Positions 55,831 to 64,000 of a DNA stretch of 64,000 nucleotides are shown piece after piece. The stretch comes from Basidiobolus meristosporus CBS 931.73 (taxonomy: Eukaryota; Basidiobolomycota; Basidiobolomycetes; Basidiobolales; Basidiobolaceae). Positions within the stretch are counted from its first letter, which is position 1. Each line of letters opens with the position of its first letter. The notes under the pieces were generated by a model. The model was not told where the DNA came from and searched no databases. It saw only the letters and a list, made by a program, of their open reading frames with translations. The stretch is from positions 102,295-166,294 of the forward strand of contig MCFE01000113.1 in the NCBI GenBank assembly GCA_002104905.1, read 5' to 3'. A program made the translations under genes and the position numbers.

Positions 55831-56358
55831 CTTAGGGGGAGGAAAGTCACCAAGTGGTGAAATCTTTATTTACTTATGACAAGTATCCAAAGAAGCCATG
55901 TTAATCTGAAGTAATTCCTAGAAAGCTAGGTCTCAGAGATATCTTCCTGGTGAGCCAGGTCTGAGAGTTGAGTAGCTGAGTGGTACTGTATTTCCTAGTT
56001 AGCTAGGTCTGAGAGAGGTTTCCTGGAAAGCCAGGCCTGAGAAGTGAGAATCTGAGTATATCTGAGGTCAGTTGTACTGGTTTGTGGTAGCTGAATTGTG
56101 GCTGTGATGGCCAGTAGACTGGGGGGACTGAGGGGAATTTCTGGGCAATCACTGGCCAAATTTACCAGGCAAATCTTACCAATTAGCATATCAAGGATTT
56201 CAGCCAATCAGAGCCTTTACTTTGCCCAATGGTAGATCAAGCCATCTCCCAATGAGCGCACATCAATTTATTGATCAAATTTTGCTGGATTCAGGATGTT
56301 TACCCACAACCATGGGTATGGAAGGGTTAGGGATAACCACAAGACTAAGTGTTCTTGG
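55831..56358 (-). mobile_element. diverged relative of the LINE-like 3' end, with four hairpin repeats
   Basis: It starts CTTAGGGGGAGGAAAGTCAC, a variant of the common LINE-like terminus, but the interior differs. Four 14-bp hairpins (CCTAG/CTAGG or CCTGG/CCAGG stems) lie at 55917, 55946, 55994 and 56022. No coding capacity is recognised. It is arranged head to tail with its neighbours. Confidence 0.5.
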
Positions 56359-56890
56359 TTTAGGGGGGAGACAGTCAACAACAGGTGAAATCTTAATTTC
56401 AGTTGAAATAAAGAAGCCAGCACAACTGTTGTAGCTTTGATATAACAGTGTGTAGCTGAGGGGAATTTGCAGGTAGGTTAACAAGAAGTGATGATAGTTC
56501 TTCAGTGCTCATGACACTGCTCAGTGGGAAGGGGGGTAGCAAGTGGAGTAAGAGTGATTTGTGAACAACATTAATGAGGGGAATGTGATAAGGATTGATA
56601 TTCATCATAAAGGGAGTGTGCTGCTTCAGATATTGCTGCCAAAGGTCTGTCAAGTACTTCAGGTAGGCCAGCTTGGGTTTTTCTTACTGCAGAATATAAT
56701 GAGCAAACTTCTTGACTTCAGGATCTCCAAGTATAGCTCTCCAGCAGGAGCCAGGTGTAGTGTGGTGTGTTCTCTTCCATGCCTTGATTAGTGGGTTGTT
56801 GCAATGGTGAAGTCTGAGATATAATCTGGTTCTAAGGTAGAGTAGGCTGATCATATAGGGCATAAACCCAATAGCACCAAGAATAGCATG
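56359..56890 (-). mobile_element. LINE-like element, longer 5'-truncated copy
   Basis: The terminus TTAGGGGGGAGACAGTCAAC is at 56359. The minus strand encodes the end of a protein homologous to 63430-64000 (MPYMISLLYLRTRLYLRLHH, then NPLIKAWKRTHHTTPGSCWR). It is interrupted at 56890 (GCATG) by a CACTA-like fragment. Confidence 0.65.
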
Positions 56891-57865
56891 CCCTATGAAA
56901 AATAATTTGGTCCCAAGGGTGGATCCAAATTGGATCATCTGTCAAGATCCTGTTTAGAGATCATCATAATAACAGCAGCTTGTAATTAGTGACCCTCCTG
57001 ACAATCTTATAACCAGATCATGTTGGTGTTTTGCAAATTTTACAGCCAAATAAAGGGATAAAACTTGACAATTTTTGATCAGTGCTGTGTCAATATTTTC
57101 ATGGTATTGTTGCAGTCTTTCAGCTCTCTATTACTATTTTAAGTGGATCAAGCTGGCCAGGACTTCTAATTGCCTTAAATGGCAAGAAACTTGACGGTAT
57201 TTTGACGGCCTCACAGCAAGACACTGATGGCATTTTCTTGGCTGTATGACGGCCTACCGCTGGTTCAGTATAATGCTACTGTACCAATTTACCAAATGGT
57301 ATTTCCTTTTTCTACCTCCCCTTGTGCAATTCATATATTCCACTGTAGAATTACCTTTCTTTATTTGCTTACCCACTACTACCTTGGGTATTCCATATAT
57401 AGTTCAAACCAAAAAAACTATGGCCTCCTGCTTACTAACCTCTACAAACATGCGCACCTGCTACTATTGACACACTTCTATCACCTCAACTTAATGGCTT
57501 TTTAGTGTGATACTTGCAAAGTTGCCACATACCTTGTACTGCTGGTAGCATATACACCTTGCAAACATATGCTTGGTTGTTGCCACTTCTGCCATGAATA
57601 CCTCCTGAATATTGGCAAAGAACTTCTTGGTATTTAGCCAATAAGTTCCTTCTCCCTGCTGGATTCTAGTCCCCCTTATAGGTGCGCTCTGGCTTTTGTT
57701 TGTGTGAATTCCATATTGAATGGTGTAGAAGTTGGCTTGTGACCACAAGACATCTGGCATATCTTGGTGGAGTTTTCCTGATGAAAATTAGTTGCTTGTT
57801 GCACCTAACCCAACTTTGCATTACTTGACTGATTACCCATGCATTGGGGCTGCTTAGCTTCTTAA
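56891..57865 (-). mobile_element. CACTA-like transposon, terminal fragment (third copy)
   Basis: It starts CCCTATGAAAAATAATTTGG, the same terminus as the right end of copy 2 (10756), and includes the transposase C-terminal tail on the minus strand (MPDVLWSQANFYTIQYGIHT, 57760-57491). Subterminal TGACGG motifs are at about 57189, 57202 and 57246. It is cut by a copia 5' LTR at 57866, so the rest of the transposon is missing. Confidence 0.8.
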
Positions 57866-60800
57866 TGTTGTAAAAATTTGTAATTCCACCTAGATATTCA
57901 CCTAACTTAGTCACTTAGATCATTACCCTCAATTCCTAGAGAATACTGACCAAATTCCTTGTCGGGATTTACTTGGAATATTTTCACCAAAATACCTGGT
58001 ACCCAGAACATGAAAATTTGATATGTTGTCCAAACAGCCCCAAACTTTGCACACATGTTCTTGGGACCTTCCTTAACCTATTCTACGTATTTGTAATGCC
58101 AAGGCCAAGTAAAAGTATAAATACTACTTTTACATTCATTAAATCATTAAGTGAAAAACACATAATCTACTTGTGCTCCCAATCACTTCCAATATCTCCA
58201 AGACTCTTACAACAGGTTATGAGCCCCAAGCTATCACTCTCTGCATTGTCTACTACTGCTATTACTGGAATTTTTCCCTCTGCTGAAAAGTTGGATGGAT
58301 CTAACTGCCAAGTGTAGAAGGTGAAGATGAAGATGCTGCTACAAGAAAGAGGCCTTTGGGATATTGTCATGGGAGAAGAATGCTCTCCTAAAAACATGGG
58401 AGAGGAAGCCTTAAAGTACCAGAAGAAAGAACAAAGTGCCTTTAACTGCATTTGCCTAAATGTCAAGGACAAATTGCTAATTCAATGCTCAAGAGCAAAA
58501 ACAGCAAAGAATGCCTGGAAGGCATTAGAAGACACCTACCAATAATGTGCAGCTGCTAAGAAAATGTATCTGAGACAAAAATTCTTTACTACAAAGATGC
58601 TGCCAGGAGAAGAAATGAAAAATCTAATTAACAGAATTACCCTGCTGGTAGATGTGATGGAATCTGTGGGCATACCAACTACTGATGAGGATGTGATAGT
58701 TACCATCCTGAATAGCCTGACAGACAAGTTTCAGGGCCTTGTATCTGCCCTAGAGTCCAGAACTGAAGATTTGACCTTAAATTACAAATATGGAAGGCTC
58801 CTGGATGAAGAATTAAGAAAATCAAGCACCAATAAGAAGGAAGAAGAAAATGCTTTAATAAGCAATGATAACCAACAAAGGAGGTACCCAAGACCCTACA
58901 AAGGCAACAGCAACCTGTTTTGTAACTACTGCAAAAGGAGAGGACACACATCAGACTGGTGTCTCAAAAAGAAAGATAATCAGCAAAAGCAGCCTGAATA
59001 TGGAAATGCTGCAACAACTGAAGATAGACTATTCATATCTGCACTAAACATGACCACAAACAAGGATTCTCAGACATGGTATATTGACTCTGGAGCTTCT
59101 CAACACTTTACACACCAAAAAGAACTTTTTACCCAATATCAAGGAATTCCAATTAAGAAGGTTTTCATGGGTGACAATAGAACACTTGATGCAGTGGGAG
59201 AAGGAACTATCCAATAAACCTTAGAAGCAGTGAAGGAAGCCATACACTGACCTTTAAAGAAGTACTCTATGTACCAGAAATAGCCAAGAACCCACTCTCT
59301 GTAAGCAAGGCCACTGCAGAAGGACTCAGTTTCAGTTTTGACAATTCTGGGCGCAGGATCACTGATCAAAATGGTGCTCATATTGCTTTGGGCATCAGAG
59401 ATCAGAATCTATACAAGTTGACTTATATTCCATCATATCTGGAAGCTAATATAAGTAACTTAAATGAAGAAACACCAATGCTTTGGCACAGGAGATTTGG
59501 ACACATCAATTTTGATTATTTGCGTAAAACAATCAAAGATCAGCTAATTTCTGGAGTGAAAATTGATCCCCCAGCTCATTTGGAGCACTATGAAGCCTGC
59601 ATATATGGGAAACAAGCCAGACAACCGTTCAAGAGCTCTGGGTTAATCAAAACTAAGAAAAAATTAGATCTAATTCACTCAGATCTGTGTGTACCTATGC
59701 AAAATTTGTCCTTGGGCGGGATGAAGTATTTAATCACTTTTATTGATAATTATACAAGATACACATGGGTCTACTTCATGGAGAGAAAGGAAGAAGCTCT
59801 GTCTAAGCTCAGGGAGTTTAAAGCCATGGTTGACAGAGAAACTGGTGAAAAAATCAAGAAAATACACTCTGACAATGGTGGAGAATATACCTCAAAACTC
59901 TTCATCCACTTCTGCAAATTCATGGGATAAAGCAAGAGACTACTGTACCATACTCCCCACAGCAAAATGGAGTAGCAGAATGAGCTAACAGATCAATAAT
60001 TGATATGGCAAGATCTATGATCCATGATCAAAAATTATCCTATGATTTTTGGGCGGAATCAGTTGCCACTGCTGTATACCTTAAAAATAGGAGTTATAAC
60101 AGAATACTTCATGATTCTACTCCATTTGAAGCCTGGTATGGATACAAACCAAGTGCAGAACATCTAAGAATATTTGGGTGTACAGCATATGCCAAAAAAC
60201 TGGCCGGAAATCAGTCAAAATTTGAGCCAAAAAGTGTAAAATGCATATTTTTGGACTACTGCAATGAGAGTAAGGCATACAGACTCTACAATACCAAAGC
60301 AAAGAAGCTGATCAAGTCCAGGGATGTGTTGTTTGATGAAAATTCAAAATTTTCACAAAAAATGACATCAGATGATGACAAAAATTTGATTGCAAGTCCA
60401 TCAATTGTCAGGATTGAATCAGAGCAAAACAATGAAAATTTTTTCACTCCAGAGGACTCTACAACTGTGGTTCAGCCAGAATCAGTGCCCAGGAATATCC
60501 CAGAAGTGATCATTCCAGTATCAAATGCCTGGAGATCCAATTGGACAAGAAATAGCCCAAATGACTATATCAATGAGGGTACAAACTTAGCCTATGCCTA
60601 TTCAGTCATATTGATGAGCCCCAGACTGTAAAAGAGGCCTTAAATAGCCCTCAGACAAAATTTTGGAGATCTGCAATGACTGAGGAATATCAGGCCCTAA
60701 TGGAAAATCAAACTTGGGACTTAGTCAAATTACCAATCCACCAAAAATCAATTGGATGCAGATGGGTCTTCAGGACAAAATACAAGGCTGCTGGTACAAT

Positions 60801-61260
60801 TGAAAGATACAAAGCAAGACTTGTAGCCAAAGGATACTCTCAAACAAAAGGACTTGACTATACTGAGACCTTTGCACCGGTAACCAAGTTTTATTCCATC
60901 AGATTAATATTGGCTATTGCAGCCAAATATAAGCTTTTTATTCATCAAATGGATGTAAAAACTGCATTTTTGAATGGAGAACTTGATGAGGATGTGTATA
61001 TGCACCAGCCTGATGGGTTTGTTGACCAAGATAACCCCCATTTGGTCTGCAAGCTTAAAAAGTCACTATGGTCTCAAACAATCACTGAGAGCCTGGAATT
61101 GCAAGATAGATTCTTATTTGGAATCTTTGAGTTTCAAAAGAAGTAATGCTGACTAGAGAATATACTATAAGCCAGATAGAGCAAATCCAGTTCTATTAGC
61201 TCTATATGTGGATGATCTTATTATAGCTGCCAACAACCTAGAAACATTGGAAGAGACTAA
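57866..61260 (+). mobile_element. copia copy lacking its 3' end
   Basis: The 5' LTR is at 57866-58214 (349 bp), followed by the primer-binding site and the gag ATG at 58219. The element breaks off at 61260, just after the YVDD box of RT, where a LINE-like copy begins. There is no 3' LTR. Confidence 0.9.
58219..61260 (+). pseudogene. copia gag-pol remnant
   Basis: Codon 33 is TAG (58315-58317). Open blocks: gag to protease 58564-59214 (zinc knuckle CNYCKRRGHTSDWC; protease WYIDSGASQHFT), GAG-pre-integrase and integrase 59388-59930, integrase C-part 60005-60631, RT 60676-61146 (MDVKTAFLNGELDEDVYM) and YVDD at 61209 (LYVDDLIIAANN). Several stops and frameshifts; non-functional. Confidence 0.85.
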
Positions 61261-61488
61261 GGGTTAGGGGGGAGACAGTCACCAACAGATGAAATCTTTA
61301 TTTCAGTTGAAACAAAGAAGCCAGCGCTACTGTTGTAGCTTTGATACAAGAGTGTGCAGCTGAGGGGAATTTGTAGGTAAGTTAATAAGAAGTGATGATA
61401 GTTCTTCAGTGCTCAAGACACTGTTCAGTGGGAAAGGGGGTAGCAAGAGAGGTAAGAATAACTTGTGAACAACATTAATGAGGGGAAT
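61261..61488 (-). mobile_element. LINE-like element, 5'-truncated copy
   Basis: It starts GGGTTAGGGGGGAGACAGTC directly after a broken copia element and continues for about 228 bp, colinear with the copy at 63361, before similarity stops. Confidence 0.65.
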
Positions 61489-61694
61489 TGTTGTGTTGTA
61501 TTATGATTAGTTTTGGGCTTGTTCTACAATGTAGAGGCTAATCAACAATATACAACAACTTCCAGTATGCTAATACTGAAATAGTCTATTAGGAGTTTGA
61601 TATACCAACAGAAGATATAACTTTCACTAATTTCTGCAATCTGAGGCTCAAAATATACTGTAGGCAGTGTTTATCACTTCTACAGCAGTGTTCT
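61489..61694. other. unassigned spacer
   Basis: This 206-bp sequence, with no match elsewhere in the window, lies between a LINE-like copy and a copia LTR. It could be the original target DNA. Confidence 0.3.
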
Positions 61695-63360
61695 TGTTGT
61701 AAAAGTTTGTAATTCCACCTAAATATTCACCTAACTTAGTCACTTAGATCATCACCTTCAAATCCTAGAGAATACTGACCAAATTCCTTGTTGGGATTTA
61801 CTTAGAATATTTTCACCAAAATACAAGGTACCCAGAACATGAAAATTCTCAAAGTTGTCCAAACAGCCCCAAACTTTGCACACATGTTCTTGGGACCTTC
61901 CTTAACCTATTCTACATGCTTGTAATGCCAAGACCATGTAAAAGTATAAATACTACTTTTACATTCATTAAATCATTAAGTGAAAACCACATAATCTACT
62001 TGTTCTCCCAATCACTTCCAATATCTCCAAGACTCTTACAACAGGTTATGAGCCCCAAGCTATCACTCTCTGCATTGTCTACTACTGCTATTACTGGAAT
62101 TTTTCCCTCTGCTGAAAAGTTGGATGGATCTAACTGCCAAGTGTAGAGGGTGAAGATGAAGATACTGCTACAAGAAAGAGGCCTTTGGGATATTGTCATG
62201 GGAGAAGAATGCCCTTCTAAAAATGTGGGAGAGGAAGCCTTGAAGTACCAGAAGAAAGAACAAAGTGCCTTTAACTGCATTTGCCTTAATGTCAAGGACA
62301 AATTGCTAATTCAATGCTCAAGAGCAAAAACAGCAAAGAATGCCTGGAAGGCATTAGAAGACACCTACCAGTCATGTTCAGCTGCCAAGAAAATATATCT
62401 GAGAAGAAAATTCTTTACTACAAAGATGCTGTCAGGAGAAGAAATGAAAAATCTAATTAACAGAATTACCCTGCTGGTCGACGAGATGGAATCTGAGGGC
62501 GTACCAACTACTGATGAGGATGTGATAGCTACCATCCTGAATAGCCTGACAGACAAGTTTCAGGGCCTTGTATCAGCCCTAGAGTCCAGAACTGAAGATT
62601 TGACCTTAAATTACGTATATGGAAGGCTCCTGGATGAAGAATTAAGAAAATCAAGCGCCAATAAGAAGGAAGAAGAAAATGCTTTAATAAGCAATGATAA
62701 CCAACAAAGGAGGTACCCAAGACCCTACAAAGGCAACAGCAACCTATTTTGCAACTACTGCAATAGGAAAGGACACACATCAGACCGGTGTTTCAAAAAG
62801 AAAGATAATCAGCAAAAGAAGCCTGAATATGGAAATGCTGCAACAACTGAAGATAGACTATTCATATCTGCACTAAATATGACCACAAACAAGGATTCTC
62901 AGACGTGGTATATTGACTCTGGAGCTTCTCAACACTTTACACACCAAAAAGAACTTTTTACCCAATATCAAGAAATTCCAATTAAGAAGGTTTTCATGGG
63001 TGACGATAGAACACTTGATGCAGTGGGAGAAGGAACTATCCAAGTAAACCTAAGAAGCAGTGAAGGAAGCCACACACTGACCTTTAAAGAAGTACTCTAT
63101 GTACCAGAAATAGCCAAGAACCTACTCTCTGTAAGCAAGGCCACAGCAGAAGGACTCAGTTTCAGTTTTGACAATTCTGGGCGCAGGATCACTGATCAAA
63201 ATGGTGCTCATATTGCTTTGGGCATCAGAGATCAGAATCTATACAAGTTGACTTATATTCCATCATATCTGGAAGCTAATATAAGTAACTTAAATGAAGA
63301 AACACCAATGCTTTGGCACAGGAGATTTGGACACATCAATTTTGATTATTTGCGTAAAAT
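61695..63360 (+). mobile_element. copia copy, 5' portion only
   Basis: The LTR is at 61695-62043 (349 bp), followed by the primer-binding site and the gag ATG at 62048. Similarity ends at 63360 within the GAG-pre-integrase region, where a LINE-like copy starts. Confidence 0.9.
62048..63360 (+). pseudogene. copia gag/protease remnant
   Basis: Codon 33 is TAG (62144-62146), the same lesion as the copy at 57866. After it the frame is open from 62150 to the break point at 63360: gag, zinc knuckle CNYCNRKGHTSDRC, protease WYIDSGASQHFT and LWHRRFGHINFDYLRK. This is the least decayed gag of the four copies, apart from that stop and the lost 3' half. Confidence 0.85.
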
Positions 63361-64000
63361 TTAGGGTTAGGGGGGAGACAGTCACCAACAGGTGAAATCT
63401 TTATTTCAGTTGAAACAAAGAAGCCAGCACTACTGTTGTAGCTTTGATACAAGAGTGTGTAGCTGAGGGAAATTAGTAGGTAAGCTAATAAGAAGTGATG
63501 ATAGTTCTTCAGTGCTCAAGACACTGTTCAGCGGGAAGGGGGGTAGCAAGAGAGGTAAGAATGACTTGTGAGCAACATTAATGAGGGGAATGTGATAAGG
63601 GTTGATATTCATCATAAAGGGAGTGTGCTGCTGCAGATATTGCTGCCAAAGGTCTGTCAAGTACTTCAGGTAGGCCAGCTTGGGTTTTTCTGACTGCATA
63701 ATATAGTGAGCAAACTTCTTGACTTCAGGATCTCCAAGTATAGTTCTCCAGCAGGAGCCAGGTGTTGTGTGGTGTGTTTTCTTCCTGGCCTTAATCAGTG
63801 GGTTGTTGCAGTTGTGAAGTCTGAGGTATAATCTGGTTCTAAGGTAGAGAAGTCTGATCTTATAGGGCATAAACCCAAAAGCACCAAGAATAGCATGTCT
63901 GTAGGGGCATTCAGGCAAATGAGGCACCAAGGAGGTAATGCACCATACTGCAAACTTGTCAAGCTTAGTGCAGTCTCTAGAAGTAAGAGAGAGAGGTGGT
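63361..64000 (-). mobile_element. LINE-like non-LTR element, 3' part (continues beyond window)
   Basis: The terminus at 63361 reads TTAGGGTTAGGGGGGAGACA. From 63430 to the window edge the minus strand is open and encodes LTSRDCTKLDKFAVWCITSL, then RHAILGAFGFMPYKIRLLYL, RTRLYLRLHNCNNPLIKA, and a tail ending LHTLVSKLQQ. The R..LG..G..P...R..YLR.RL...L pattern resembles the region after the reverse transcriptase in LINE ORF2 proteins. The catalytic RT blocks would lie to the right of the window, so the assignment is by inference. Confidence 0.55.

Noticed and set aside
61695-63360. Active copia element
   Set aside because: Codon 33 is TAG and everything after the GAG-pre-integrase region is missing.
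53940-64000. CRISPR-like or satellite array from the repeated GGGGGGAGACAG units
   Set aside because: The units are few, irregularly spaced and are the shared 3' ends of truncated transposable elements.

Overview
The window looks like nuclear DNA of a filamentous or zygomycete-grade fungus. Protein genes carry many short introns (mostly 50-75 nt, GT..AG, with CTAAC/TACTAAT-like branch sites), and there are standard eukaryotic housekeeping genes (ribosomal stalk protein P2, NOP16, CWC27, USB1, a mitochondrial peroxiredoxin). Transposable elements (TEs) of fungal type dominate both ends: Ty1/copia, a Ty3/gypsy chromovirus, Tnp2/CACTA-like DNA transposons and a non-LTR element. The short motif TTAGGG recurs. 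An early-diverging fungal lineage is my inference, not something the sequence proves.

Left TE island (about 1-19300). Two copies of a CACTA-like transposon lie in opposite orientation 253 bp apart, both inserted in one old copia remnant. The left copy has a transposase frame of 504 codons, open from its start codon to the window edge. The right copy (4520-10756) is complete but decayed and carries a 733-bp fold-back element absent from the left copy. Next come a degraded chromovirus and, inside its chromodomain, a full-length copia element (14482-19163) with a perfect GATTA target duplication.

Central gene island (about 21100-46800). In order: a GH46-family chitosanase; a Ser/Pro-rich three-exon protein; two PX-PB1 (Bem1-like) proteins flanking a Cys-rich single-pass membrane protein; a mercaptopyruvate sulfurtransferase divergent from a CoA-type Nudix hydrolase; a nine-exon mitochondrial 2-Cys peroxiredoxin with an 11-nt micro-exon; ribosomal protein P2; a TDP2-like phosphodiesterase; NOP16; an acidic protein of unknown function; an SRR1-domain protein facing the U6 snRNA processing enzyme USB1; a decayed LrgB-family membrane protein gene; the spliceosomal cyclophilin CWC27; and two tandem alpha-arrestins with PY motifs.

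Gene-poor flank (46800-53900). This is AT-rich and nearly empty, apart from a possible tiny secreted Cys-rich protein and a clear secreted inhibitor of the Streptomyces subtilisin inhibitor (SSI) family with all four cysteines conserved.

Right TE island (53940-64000). It holds copia LTRs and three truncated copia copies, a third CACTA-like fragment, and several 5'-truncated copies of a non-LTR element whose shared 3' end carries telomere-like CCCTAA sequence. Three of those copies sit exactly where copia elements break off.

The most unusual items are the two secreted proteins of families best known from bacteria (GH46 chitosanase, SSI inhibitor), one near each TE island; the LINE-like family with telomere-like ends; the CACTA-like family with CCCTAT termini; and the LrgB remnant.
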